Source: an uncultured Oscillospiraceae bacterium
GTDB lineage: Bacteria; Bacillota; Clostridia; Oscillospirales; Acutalibacteraceae
DNA: 9,936 nt
Assembly: GCA_900550315.1 (NCBI GenBank)
Contig: URRK01000053.1
Location: 1 to 9,936 of the forward strand
Direction: 5' to 3'
The notes below the pieces were generated by a model that worked only from the letters and a program-made list of their open reading frames with translations, had not been told where the DNA came from and ran no database searches. Positions 1-7,213 of the stretch are shown in pieces (within the stretch, counting starts at the first letter, position 1; every line of letters begins with the position of its first letter). Both the position numbers and the translations under genes were made by a program.

Positions 1-570
1 AAACGCAACCCCATGCGCAGCGAACGCATTTGCGCCCTGGCGCGGTATGTTATAACCGACTCCTTAAACCCGGCCTTTACAGCCGCCACCCAGTGGTTTG
101 AGCGCACGCTGGACGATTCTGCCAACAAGCGCCTTTCGGTCTCCGAAGCATTTTTGGCCGTGGACGCCATTTTAAATATTTATATGAACATTTCGGGCGG
201 GCTGGTAGTGTATGAAAAGGTTATTCACCGCCGCGTTATGGAAAAGCTGCCCTTTATGGCAACCGAGAATATTATGATGGACTGCGTAAAAAACGGCGGC
301 AACCGGCAGGAGCTGCACGAACGACTGCGGGTGCACGCACAGGCGGCCGCCCAAAATGTTAAGCTAAACGGCGGCACGAACGACCTAATTAATCGCATTG
401 CGGCCGACCCGACCTTTGGCCTTTCCCGCGAGCAGCTAACACAAATGCTAAACCCTGCCTTGTACACCGGCCGCAGCAGCGAGCAGGTTACCGAATTTAT
501 TACCGAGGTTGCTGCGCCGGTTTTAGCCCGCCACTTTCACGGTGCCGTAGCGGCTGAGCTACGCGTTTAA
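1..570 (+). CDS. purB: Adenylosuccinate lyase, C-terminal part (5' end outside the window)
   Basis: Adenylosuccinate lyase removes fumarate from SAICAR and from adenylosuccinate, two steps of purine synthesis in the cytoplasm. The reading frame is open from base 1 and begins with KRNPMRSE, the end of the fumarate lyase superfamily signature (usually GSSxMPxKRNP), so the true start lies upstream. The ATG at 13 is the Met inside this signature, not a start. About 189 residues are visible: the rest of the central helical domain (ISGGLVVYEKVI, then NIMMDCVKNGGNRQELHERL) and the ADSL C-terminal domain ending ...VLARHFHGAVAAELRV, closed by TAA. Length and sequence fit the last 40% of a clostridial PurB of roughly 475 residues. 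No clear terminator follows, so read-through into the downstream phosphatase gene is possible. The family call is very secure. Confidence 0.96.
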   Translation, partial: KRNPMRSERICALARYVITDSLNPAFTAATQWFERTLDDSANKRLSVSEAFLAVDAILNIYMNISGGLVVYEKVIHRRVMEKLPFMATENIMMDCVKNGGNRQELHERLRVHAQAAAQNVKLNGGTNDLINRIAADPTFGLSREQLTQMLNPALYTGRSSEQVTEFITEVAAPVLARHFHGAVAAELRV

Positions 571-724
571 GGGTTAGAGCGTTTGGCCCGGCAAAAGACC
601 CCCGCCGGAAAAAGAATTAATTTTCAGGCGTTCGAGCCAACTCTTGCCAACTAAACCCGCCCCACTGGGGCAAAACAAAATTTTACCAATACCCTCTCAC
701 AATAGCATAATAGCAGGTGAAAAA

Positions 725-1387
725 ATGTTTCAAGCAGTTTTATTTGATTTAGACGGCACCTTAGCCAACTCCCTTTTTGATTTGGCCGATTGCGTAAACC
801 ACGCCTTAACAAAATTCGGTTACCCTACTCGCCCGGTAGAAAATTTTCGTTACTACGCGGGTGACGGCATTACCAAAATGGTAGAGCGCGCATTGCCCGA
901 GCAGCACCGCAGCCCCGAAACGGTTGCAAAGGTGCAAGAGGTTTTTAGCGCCCGCTACGCCACCCACTACTCCGACAAAACCGCCGCCTACCCCGGCCTT
1001 TGCCAATTAATTGACGATTTGAAAGCCAGTGGCATTAAGGTTGCCGTTGTAACCAACAAGGCGCAGGCCTTTGCCGAAATTGTTGTAAAAAAGCTTTACG
1101 GCAGCCGTTTTCAGGTTATTTTAGGTATGCAGCCCGGTATTCCCGCAAAGCCGGACCCGACCGGACCTTTTTTAGTGATGAAGCAACTTGGCGTAACGCC
1201 CGAGCAGTGCGCTTTTATTGGGGATACCGCCATGGATATTTCGGCCGGGGTAAATGCCGGCGCCTACCCGGTTGGCGTTTTGTGGGGTTTTCGTGAAAAA
1301 AAGGAGCTGGCAGAGGCCGGCGCCAAGGCCTTTGCCGCCAACGCCGAGGAACTAAAAACAATTTTACTGGAGCACCCGCAAAATTAA
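725..1387 (+). CDS. gph: HAD-superfamily phosphatase, phosphoglycolate phosphatase-like
   Basis: This is a 220-residue HAD hydrolase, probably a cytoplasmic small-phosphate-ester phosphatase. All four HAD motifs are present: I, FDLDGTL with nucleophile Asp8 and Asp10; II, VVTNK with Thr110; III, Lys142 in PAKPDP; IV, FIGDTAMD with Asp167 and Asp171. An alpha-helical C1-type cap lies between motifs I and II (about residues 15-90), as in Gph and PGMB-like enzymes. I chose the ATG at 725 because AGGTGA sits at 715-720 and the protein then begins MFQAVLFDLDG, the normal family N-terminus. An upstream in-frame ATG at 644 would add 27 residues of non-conserved sequence. The stop codon directly abuts the ATG of the transporter gene, so the two are co-translated. 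HAD substrate specificity cannot be read from sequence; phosphoglycolate is the family default. Confidence 0.9.
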   Translation: MFQAVLFDLDGTLANSLFDLADCVNHALTKFGYPTRPVENFRYYAGDGITKMVERALPEQHRSPETVAKVQEVFSARYATHYSDKTAAYPGLCQLIDDLKASGIKVAVVTNKAQAFAEIVVKKLYGSRFQVILGMQPGIPAKPDPTGPFLVMKQLGVTPEQCAFIGDTAMDISAGVNAGAYPVGVLWGFREKKELAEAGAKAFAANAEELKTILLEHPQN

Positions 1388-2641
1388 ATGAAAAAATATA
1401 AACTAACAACCGTAGCCAGCTACACCGGCTACATTGTGCAGGCTTTTGTAAACAACTTTTTGCCGCTGCTGTATGTAATTTTTAACGCCCCGCCCTACGG
1501 TGTTAAAATTGAGCAGTTAGGCGCCCTTTCGTTTATTAATTTTACCCTGCAATTAATTGTAGATGTACTTTCGGTCTATCTTGTTCCAAAATTCGGCTCC
1601 AAGCGCTGCGTGGTAACGGCACAGGGGCTTTCGGCCTTAGGATTTTTGTGCCTGGCCGTTTTGCCAAACCTGCTGCCAATTTACCCGGCGGTGCTGGTAT
1701 CTATGCTGTTTTTATCGCTTGGCAGCGGACTCATAGAGGTGGTAGTCAGTCCTATTATTGAGGCGCTGCCCAATCGCAATAAATCCGGCAGCATGAGCCT
1801 TTTGCACTCATTTTACAGCTGGGGGCAGGTGCTGGCCGTTGCCGGAACCACCCTGCTGCTTTTGGTGCTGGGTAACGGCCGCTGGCAACTTATTGCCGCC
1901 CTTTGGGCCCTGTTGCCGGCAGTTAACACCTTTTTGTTTTACAAGGCCCCTATTTTAGAGCTGCCAGCCGAACACACCGCCCCGCACGGCGCCGCCATTT
2001 TAAAAGACCGTGGACTTTGGCTGTTTTTAATTGTTATTCTTTGTGCCGGCGCGGCCGAAATTACTATGGTTCAATGGTCCTCGTTTTTTGTGCAAACAGG
2101 CTTTGGGCTTCAAAAGTGGGTGTGCGATCTGCTTGGCCCCTGCGCCTTTGCGGTGCTAATGGGTCTGGGGCGGGTGCTGTTTGGCCTAATTGGCGACCGT
2201 ATTCGCTTAGATGCCGCCATTTTTGGTTGCGGCCTGCTTTGCCTTGCTTGCTATTTAACCGTTGCTTTTTCCTCCAACGCGCTGTTAAGCCTAATTACCT
2301 GCGCGGTTTGCGGCTTTGCCGTTAGCGTTATGTGGCCTGGAACCTACAGCTTGGCCGCAAAGCATTATGGCGGCGGCACTACCCAAATGTTTGGCTTTTT
2401 GGCCATGGCCGGGGATCTTGGCTGCGGCTTTGGCCCGGTGCTGCTTACCGGCTTAACAGCCCTTTCCGGCCGGCTGGGGTTAGACCGGGCGTTTGCCCGC
2501 ACCTTTCACGCAACCGGCGAGCAGGCCGGTATGCAGCTGGGGTTTTTGGCAACGTCAGTGTTCCCACTGGTAATGATTCTTTGCACCGCAGCGTTAATGA
2601 AAAAGAAAAACAGCCCGGCCGGCGCAGCGGCAAAAAATTAA
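1388..2641 (+). CDS. Major facilitator superfamily transporter (12 membrane segments, substrate unknown)
   Basis: This is a 417-residue, highly hydrophobic integral membrane protein of MFS length. Around 12 membrane segments are visible, beginning with about residues 10-32 (TVASYTGYIVQAFVNNFLPL). An MFS loop 2/3 motif-A-like stretch is at about 59-73 (VDVLSVYLVPKFGSKR), and its equivalent in the second half is at about 261-271 (GRVLFGLIGDR). A short hydrophilic linker at about 187-207 separates the two six-helix halves, and the tail is Lys-rich (MKKKNSP). The ATG follows the upstream phosphatase TAA with no gap. The nearest GGAG is 15 bases upstream, so translational coupling is likely. The overall look recalls sugar/FucP-type MFS proteins, but the substrate cannot be assigned. 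A rho-independent terminator follows at about 2695. Confidence 0.88.
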   Translation: MKKYKLTTVASYTGYIVQAFVNNFLPLLYVIFNAPPYGVKIEQLGALSFINFTLQLIVDVLSVYLVPKFGSKRCVVTAQGLSALGFLCLAVLPNLLPIYPAVLVSMLFLSLGSGLIEVVVSPIIEALPNRNKSGSMSLLHSFYSWGQVLAVAGTTLLLLVLGNGRWQLIAALWALLPAVNTFLFYKAPILELPAEHTAPHGAAILKDRGLWLFLIVILCAGAAEITMVQWSSFFVQTGFGLQKWVCDLLGPCAFAVLMGLGRVLFGLIGDRIRLDAAIFGCGLLCLACYLTVAFSSNALLSLITCAVCGFAVSVMWPGTYSLAAKHYGGGTTQMFGFLAMAGDLGCGFGPVLLTGLTALSGRLGLDRAFARTFHATGEQAGMQLGFLATSVFPLVMILCTAALMKKKNSPAGAAAKN

Positions 2642-2694
2642 AGCGCCACGGCCGGGTACTTAAAGCGCCCCCTAAAAAGGGCTTTATAAAAAAG

Positions 2695-2726
2695 AAGGCA
2701 GCGCTAAATTTGTGCTGCCTTTTTTT
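2695..2726 (+). terminator. Rho-independent terminator of the purB-gph-MFS unit
   Basis: An 8-bp stem, AAGGCAGC (2695-2702) pairing with GCTGCCTT (2714-2721), has an 11-base loop and runs into a 7-T tract (2720-2726). It lies about 55 bases after the transporter stop codon. A weaker hairpin, with TAAAGC and GCTTTA arms, lies just upstream at about 2661-2686. Confidence 0.85.
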
Positions 2727-2796
2727 GTACTATTCGAAAAAAATTCATAAAAGATTTTGGTGGCCAAAGCCCCTGCTCGCTGTATCAATAGATAAA

Positions 2797-2966
2797 AGTG
2801 ATATTCTGGGCTTTGCCCGGAGTGATATTTTCCTTTCAAAAAAGCGATATGAAAGCCTGCCGGCTTTCGTGATATTATATTCGCCGGTTAAACTGCCGCA
2901 GGCAATAGAACAATGCGAAGCATCATATCACTGCGAAGCAATATCACTGCCGTTAGGCGAATATAA
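2797..2966. repeat. GATAT-rich intergenic inverted-repeat element (MITE/REP-like)
   Basis: This non-coding stretch has dense internal symmetry. AGTGATATT occurs exactly at 2797-2805 and 2821-2829, bracketing a CTGGGC-TTT-GCCCGG hairpin (2806-2820). GCGATAT (2844-2850) and GTGATAT (2869-2875) bracket a GAAAGCC/GGCTTTC hairpin (2851-2868). On the other side the complement occurs as ATATCACTGC at 2925-2934 and 2941-2950, each preceded by TGCGAAGCA or a close variant. TTATATTCGCC (2875-2885) is the exact inverse of GGCGAATATAA (2956-2966). Six GATAT/ATATC units and nested hairpins in under 200 bases do not look like chance. From memory, gut clostridia carry families of similar GATAT-rich intergenic repeats, but I could not search for copies. 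No transposase gene is present. Confidence 0.6.
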
Positions 2967-2968
2967 CT

Positions 2969-3000
2969 AAGGCGCACTCCGTAAAAGAGTGCGCCTTTTT
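2969..3000 (+). terminator. Strong hairpin terminator at the edge of the repeat element
   Basis: An 11-bp perfect stem has AAGGCGCACTC (2969-2979) and GAGTGCGCCTT (2987-2997) with a 7-base loop, followed by a T tract to 3000. The T tract is on the plus strand. On the minus strand the stem is followed only by TTAGTT, so it would be a weaker terminator for the converging capD operon ending at 3058. It begins two bases after the end of the GATAT element and may be part of it. Confidence 0.75.
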
Positions 3001-3057
3001 GCGGGGCGCCGTTTTTAAATTACAATTTTAAGCTGAAATTTTAAGTTAAATTTACAA

Positions 3058-4707
3058 CTATTTTGCTAAAACCGGCTCACCATGCGGGTGGGCGTTTACC
3101 TTTGGGCTGTGGTAAGTGTCAACCACCTGGTGCAGCAGCTCTACCACGCGGCCGGAGTTATTCTCTCCCGCAACGGTTAACAGCTCTTGCAGCTGCGGCT
3201 CAAACACCGCGTTATCTACCTGCTGCACGCTGCCAATAAAAATTTTGTTATTCTCGGTTCGACCTAGGCCCTCGTCGTTCATCAGCAGCTCTTCAAACAG
3301 CTTTTCGCCGGGACGCAGGCCGCAAAAATCAATGTCAATATCAACATACGGCTCGTACCCGTACATTTTAATTAAATTTTCGGCCAGGGTTACAATTTTA
3401 ACCGGCTCGCCCATGTCCAGCACAAAAACCTCGCCGCCCTTAGCCATGGCGGCCGCCTCAATCACCAGCGCAACCGCCTCGGGGATCGTCATAAAATAAC
3501 GAATAATATCCGGGTGGGTTACCGTAACCGGGCCGCCCTGCTCAATTTGCTTTGAAAACAGCGGAATAACCGACCCGTTAGAGCCCAACACATTGCCAAA
3601 CCGAACCATGGCAAATTTGGTGGGGTTTTGCGGCAGCTGCGAAAGGCTTTGCAGCACCATTTCGCAAACACGTTTGGTGGCGCCCATTACATTGGTGGGG
3701 TTTACCGCCTTGTCGGTAGAAATTAACAGCATATTTTGAACCCGGTACTTTTGCGCCAAGCGGGCAACATTGTAGGTGCCGGCAACGTTGTTTTTAACGG
3801 CCTCCTCCGGATTATCCTCCATTAACGGTACATGCTTGTGCGCCGCGGCGTGAAAAACAATGTCAAACCGGTAAAGGTTAAATAAAAAGTCCAGCTTGTT
3901 ATAATCCCGCACCGAGGCAATTTCAACCACCAGCTGCTCCTTGGGGTAGCCGTTGCGCAGCAGCTCCTGCTGAATTTCGTAGGCGTTGTTTTCGTAAATA
4001 TCTAAAATGCAAATGCGCTTGGGGTTTAGGCTAATAATTTGCCGGCAAAGCTCCGAGCCAATAGAGCCGCCGCCCCCGGTAATCAAACAGGTCTTGCCCG
4101 AAATTAGCTGCTCGGCGGCGCTGTTGCGCAGGGTAATAACCTCCCGCCCCAGCAGCTGCTTTACATCTACCGCGTGCGCCTGGTTAAAAAAGCTCTCATT
4201 CTCTATTAACGCGTTCAGCGAGGGCAGCACCCGCACCTTGCAGTCTAAATCCTTACAGTAAGAAAGAATTCGGGTTCGCTGCTCGTCTTTAATAGAGGGA
4301 ATAGCCAAAACAACCAATTCTATACGATATTTTTTCACCAGCTCCGGAACCAGCATGGAGGAGCCGTAAACCGGCAGCCCGCAAACCGAGCGCCCGTTTA
4401 AAGATTCATCGTCATCTACAAAACAAACCGGCGTGTAGCCGCTGCCGGTTTCTACCAGCTCGCGGTAGATCATTTTGCCCGAAAAACCCGCCCCAATAAT
4501 TAACGCCGGCTTTGCGTGAAATAGCCCGCCGGGTTTTAAAATAAACCGCTCTAAGGTTAGCTTATGTACAATGCGGGCGGCCGTAAGCAGGGTGAATGAA
4601 AGCGCCGAGCAAAGCAGCAGCCCAAACAAAAACTGCTGGGTTGCCACGGGGTTTATTAAAACAATAATTGCGTCGGTTAAAATGGTAGAGGCCAACAGCA
4701 GCAACAC
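3058..4707 (-). CDS. capD: CapD-family nucleotide-sugar 4,6-dehydratase, main body (downstream of an in-frame TAG)
   Basis: Related CapD/WbpM/PglF/FlaA1 enzymes 4,6-dehydrate (or epimerise) UDP-GlcNAc-type sugars for surface glycans, usually at the membrane. This piece has 549 codons. It starts with two membrane segments (about 1-20 and 25-45), then a first Rossmann-type domain (IGAGFSG, 71-77) and the SDR catalytic domain: NAD-binding TGGGGSIGSE (210-219), HAAAHKHVPLMED (286-298), STDKAVNPTNVMGATKR (330-346, bearing the Met/Lys catalytic positions of this family) and LRPGEKLFEEL (464-474). It ends in TAG. The frame is the same as that of the 77-codon ORF upstream, separated only by TAG at 4714-4716; counted from the ATG at 4947 the whole gene would be 629 codons, normal for full-length CapD. 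The GTG at 4707 lacks a good ribosome site (only AGG nearby), so alone it would depend on reinitiation or read-through. The family call is very secure; intactness is uncertain. Confidence 0.9.
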   Translation of the reverse strand: MLLLLASTILTDAIIVLINPVATQQFLFGLLLCSALSFTLLTAARIVHKLTLERFILKPGGLFHAKPALIIGAGFSGKMIYRELVETGSGYTPVCFVDDDESLNGRSVCGLPVYGSSMLVPELVKKYRIELVVLAIPSIKDEQRTRILSYCKDLDCKVRVLPSLNALIENESFFNQAHAVDVKQLLGREVITLRNSAAEQLISGKTCLITGGGGSIGSELCRQIISLNPKRICILDIYENNAYEIQQELLRNGYPKEQLVVEIASVRDYNKLDFLFNLYRFDIVFHAAAHKHVPLMEDNPEEAVKNNVAGTYNVARLAQKYRVQNMLLISTDKAVNPTNVMGATKRVCEMVLQSLSQLPQNPTKFAMVRFGNVLGSNGSVIPLFSKQIEQGGPVTVTHPDIIRYFMTIPEAVALVIEAAAMAKGGEVFVLDMGEPVKIVTLAENLIKMYGYEPYVDIDIDFCGLRPGEKLFEELLMNDEGLGRTENNKIFIGSVQQVDNAVFEPQLQELLTVAGENNSGRVVELLHQVVDTYHSPKVNAHPHGEPVLAK

Positions 4708-4713
4708 GGTTGC

Positions 4714-4947
4714 CTAAAGCCGGTACAGTGTTTTTCGCAAATAGCCGCCCAACAGCGCAATGCTGCAAAAATAAACGGCTACATAGCAAAATAGGGTTGA
4801 AAACAGCTTGCCCCCTATTACATTGGCGTGAACAACCTGTTCGGTGTAATAATAGCAAACAAAAAACGCCAACGCCATTAGTAGCAGGTCTATTACCATA
4901 ATCGTGGCAATGCGAATAGAAAATTTAGGGAATTTAATTTTTTCCAT
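4714..4947 (-). pseudogene. capD: N-terminal fragment of the CapD-family protein, ending at TAG
   Basis: These 77 codons encode two membrane segments (about 10-32, TIMVIDLLLMALAFFVCYYY, and about 45-66), matching the first half of the four-helix membrane anchor of full-length CapD proteins. They end LRKTLYRL, then TAG (4716-4714), and the same frame continues Ala-Thr-Val-Leu-Leu with no shift. I chose the ATG at 4947 (MEKIKFPKF); an in-frame TTG at 4959 is also possible. GAGG lies at 4960-4963, 12 bases before the ATG, which is rather far, and directly next to the TTG codons. The gene follows the phosphatase gene after about 20 bases, in the same operon. The break could be a nonsense mutation (CAG to TAG or TGG to TAG), a sequencing error, or a suppressed amber codon. 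Confidence 0.7.
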
Positions 4948-4966
4948 TAGCTGCAACAACCTCGTT

Positions 4967-5698
4967 TTAAAATTCTTTAAACTCCGCGCTTAAACTCTCG
5001 CTTAAAACTTCCGCCGCATTTTCATTCAGCCGCTCGCAAAGCAGGCTGCCGTAATTTTTGTTCAGCCATTCAAAGGCCTCGGCCATTTTCGGCGGCCGCT
5101 TGGCAACGCTGTGCATATCGCTGGCCAGCAAATGCACCAAGCCCTCATCCAGCAAAAGCTTAACCGCCCTGCGGGGAAAAAACTTAAAAATAGAATCGGC
5201 GTTTACCTGCGCCAAAAGCTCCCGCCTTTTTAAAAGCGGTATTAGCTTTTCAAACCCGCGGTAATTTACAAACCGCTCCAAATGCGCTAAAATAACCTTA
5301 AACCCCCGATCGCAAAGCGCCTGCAAATGCGCCACCAGCGCACTGTTTACCACCCCGCCGTTCAGCTCTAACAGCAGGTACATTGAGCCGCCAATGGTCA
5401 ACCGATCCAGCTCCTCGCAGGTGGCAATGCTTTTAAAATAGGCAACCTCAAACCCGGCGGCAATTTTTTCAAAGCCGCAGCGTTCTTGCTTTAGCAGCGC
5501 CAAAAACTCAGCCAATTGCCGGTCGCGCGTGGTCAGCCGCTCCTCAAAGCTGTGCCGCCACGCGTAAAAATGCGGCGTAACGGCAAGGCTGGTAATTCCG
5601 TTTTGCAGGGCGGCCCGCGCCAGCGCCAGCGCCTGAGCGCTGTACTTTGGCCCGTCATCTACGCCGGGCAGCAGGTGGGTGTGTAGGTCGGTAAACAT
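4967..5698 (-). CDS. cpsB: PHP-type protein-tyrosine phosphatase of the CpsB/YwqE family
   Basis: These enzymes dephosphorylate the Tyr-rich tail of the partner BY-kinase and so tune capsule or exopolysaccharide assembly. The protein has 243 residues, the usual family length of about 240-255. Metal-binding motifs of the PHP fold are visible in order: DLHTHLLPGVDDG (4-16, His6 and His8), TPHF (41-44), LAHLERF (137-143, His139) and SDMHS (193-197, Asp194 and His196), followed by RPP. The ATG (5698-5696) overlaps the kinase stop codon by one base (TAATG), and I see no Shine-Dalgarno sequence directly upstream, so translation probably depends on termination-reinitiation from the kinase gene. That fits a fixed kinase:phosphatase ratio. 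It sits between its kinase and the CapD dehydratase. The names cpsB, wzh and ywqE are used for the same family in different species. Confidence 0.93.
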   Translation of the reverse strand: MFTDLHTHLLPGVDDGPKYSAQALALARAALQNGITSLAVTPHFYAWRHSFEERLTTRDRQLAEFLALLKQERCGFEKIAAGFEVAYFKSIATCEELDRLTIGGSMYLLLELNGGVVNSALVAHLQALCDRGFKVILAHLERFVNYRGFEKLIPLLKRRELLAQVNADSIFKFFPRRAVKLLLDEGLVHLLASDMHSVAKRPPKMAEAFEWLNKNYGSLLCERLNENAAEVLSESLSAEFKEF

Positions 5699-6405
5699 TA
5701 GTAGCGGTAACCGTACTTGTACTTTTTGCCGCTGTACTTGTACCGGGCGCTTTTTTCGTCACTGTCGTTAATTACAACGCCCAGCAGCTTGGCTCCGGCA
5801 AACTCTAACCCCGCGGCCGCTTTTTGGTACTGGTCGTGCGTGGTACGGTTGTTTTGCAATATCATTACAATGCCCTCGGTTTTGGGGGAAAGGGCTAAAG
5901 CGTCCGAAACAACATTCAGCGGCGGCGTGTCAATAATCACACAGTCGTAGGTGCCGCGCATACGGTCTAATAAATCGCCCATGCTGTCGCTGCTTAAAAG
6001 CTCGGCCGGGTTGGGCGGCAGCGGGCCCGAAACAATCACATCAAAATTAGGGTTAATGTGGGTAATGGCCTCCTCCACCGGGCAAAAGCCAACTAAAATA
6101 GAGCTTAAGCCTTTTGCGTTGTTTAGGTGCAGCTTACGGTGGATTGAGGGCTTGCGTAAATCGGCGTCCAGCAGCAGCACCCGCTGCCCTAATTGCGAAT
6201 AGGCAACCGCCAAATTAACCGCGCAGGTAGATTTTCCCTCCCCAGCGCTGGGGCTGGAGACCTCAAACATTTTGCAGGCGGCGTTCGGCATGGCAAACAT
6301 CAGGTTGGTACGAATGGCCTTGTAGGCTTCAATAACGGCAAAGGGCACTTGATTTTTAGGCTGCTCGCCGGTTTTTTGCTCGTAGGGCTTGGTATTATTT
6401 TTCAT
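5698..6405 (-). CDS. cpsD: BY-type tyrosine autokinase of the CpsD/YwqD family
   Basis: This is the cytoplasmic ATPase/kinase half of a Gram-positive polysaccharide co-polymerase. It autophosphorylates its C-terminal tyrosines when engaged by the membrane partner CpsC. The 235 residues show Walker A (SAGEGKST, 53-60), Walker A' (VLLLDADLRKP, 76-86) and Walker B (CVIIDTPP, 155-162). The N-terminal stretch EAYKAIRTNLMFA (26-38) corresponds to the EX2RX2R-type oligomerisation motif of BY-kinases. The tail RYKYSGKKYKYGYRY (221-235) carries six tyrosines, the expected phosphorylation cluster. AGGAGA at 6415-6420 lies 9 bases before the ATG. The start region overlaps the end of cpsC by 11 bases, and the end overlaps the phosphatase start by one base. 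Confidence 0.96.
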   Translation of the reverse strand: MKNNTKPYEQKTGEQPKNQVPFAVIEAYKAIRTNLMFAMPNAACKMFEVSSPSAGEGKSTCAVNLAVAYSQLGQRVLLLDADLRKPSIHRKLHLNNAKGLSSILVGFCPVEEAITHINPNFDVIVSGPLPPNPAELLSSDSMGDLLDRMRGTYDCVIIDTPPLNVVSDALALSPKTEGIVMILQNNRTTHDQYQKAAAGLEFAGAKLLGVVINDSDEKSARYKYSGKKYKYGYRY

Positions 6406-7108
6406 ATTTTCTGTTCTCCTTTACCGCAAGGTTAAAGTTTGGAATATTGCCCAAAACCGGCACGGTGTAATTGGCCAAAAAATCTTCTTCGCCTTTAATG
6501 GTATGGTCTAAGGTAGAAACAATTAACGCAATTAAAATTACCACGGCCGCGCCCGCCAAAGCCGCCAGTGCAACGGTAAAGGTGGTGCGGGGGTAGTTCT
6601 GCGTTACGCTTTTGGCCGGATCTAACGGGCGAACATACGCGTTTGGCATAACCTCTACAATGTAATCCTCCGCCAAATTTAAAAAGGTATTGGCAATTTT
6701 AACGGCGTTGTTTTTGTCGGTGCAGGTAACGGTTACATCAATAAACAACGAATCCTCCGACCGGGCCGAAACGCTGATCATGCTCCGCAGCTGCTTGGCC
6801 GAATAGCTCAGCCCGCTTTCGGTGGCGGTTTTTTCGTAAATACCGTCGGTTCCTAAAATGCCAACATAGGTGTTAATTAAGGCCAGCGAGGCGGTAACGT
6901 TGGCGTTGGAAATAGTGCCGGCGCCGTCAATATTCGTGGCAACGCCGCCGTTGCTGCCCAAAAGCGAAACCTTTGTGCGGTAGGTAGGCGTTGCAATAAA
7001 GCTGCAAAACAAAAATGCGGCAACGGCGCAAGCGGCTGCGGCCGCACAAATTTTCCACAACTGTTTTTTAATTACATTAAAAATAGCAACCAGGGAAAGC
7101 TCGTTCAT
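6395..7108 (-). CDS. cpsC: CpsC/Wzz-type polysaccharide co-polymerase, membrane activator of the tyrosine kinase
   Basis: This 237-residue membrane protein has the Wzz/YveK layout: a short cytoplasmic N-terminus, membrane segment 1 at about 19-39, an extracytoplasmic domain of about 135 residues rich in small and polar residues with a coiled-coil-like part, and a proline-containing stretch (PNAYVRPLDPAKS, 155-167) before membrane segment 2 (about 176-199). A cytoplasmic tail follows (DHTIKGEEDFLANYTVPVLG), the region that contacts and activates the BY-kinase. I chose the ATG at 7108 because GGAGG lies five bases upstream. A longer frame opens at 7138 but would run through a hairpin (7120-7153) and the ribosome site. 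It is the first gene of the operon and sets chain length and kinase activity with CpsD. Confidence 0.92.
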   Translation of the reverse strand: MNELSLVAIFNVIKKQLWKICAAAAACAVAAFLFCSFIATPTYRTKVSLLGSNGGVATNIDGAGTISNANVTASLALINTYVGILGTDGIYEKTATESGLSYSAKQLRSMISVSARSEDSLFIDVTVTCTDKNNAVKIANTFLNLAEDYIVEVMPNAYVRPLDPAKSVTQNYPRTTFTVALAALAGAAVVILIALIVSTLDHTIKGEEDFLANYTVPVLGNIPNFNLAVKENRKYEK

Positions 7109-7119
7109 AGTAACCTCCG

Positions 7120-7153
7120 TTAAGCCGCCAAGGGCCAAACCCGCGCGGCTTAA
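7120..7153 (-). promoter_or_regulatory. Leader hairpin next to the cpsC ribosome-binding site
   Basis: A perfect 9-bp inverted repeat, TTAAGCCGC (7153-7145) and GCGGCTTAA (7128-7120), read on the minus strand, has a 16-base interior that contains a GGG/CCC pair. It ends one base upstream of the CGGAGG Shine-Dalgarno sequence of cpsC, inside an untranslated leader of about 100 bases. It is not followed by a T tract, so it is not a terminator. A role in translation control or mRNA stability is inferred, not shown. Confidence 0.45.
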
Positions 7154-7213
7154 ATTTTAAACGCTAATTTTATACCCGCCAATGCCAAAAACGCGGCCGG
7201 TACATAATACATA

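Noticed and set aside
659..671. GCCCC-ACT-GGGGC hairpin as a terminator after purB.
   Set aside because: It is only a 5-bp stem with a 3-base loop and is followed by AAAACAAAA, not a T tract, on the plus strand.
683..711. Possible promoter TTACCA, 17 bases, CATAAT before the phosphatase gene.
   Set aside because: Both boxes are weak, and transcription would start inside the ribosome site at 715-720.
644..724. An N-terminal extension of the HAD phosphatase from the ATG at 644.
   Set aside because: The 27 extra residues are unlike any HAD N-terminus, and AGGTGA sits right before the ATG at 725.
2332..2970. A 212-codon plus-strand ORF overlapping the end of the MFS gene and the GATAT repeat.
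   Set aside because: It is out of frame with the clear MFS protein, has no ribosome site, reads through a terminator, and its product is a low-complexity mix rich in Arg, Gly and Trp.
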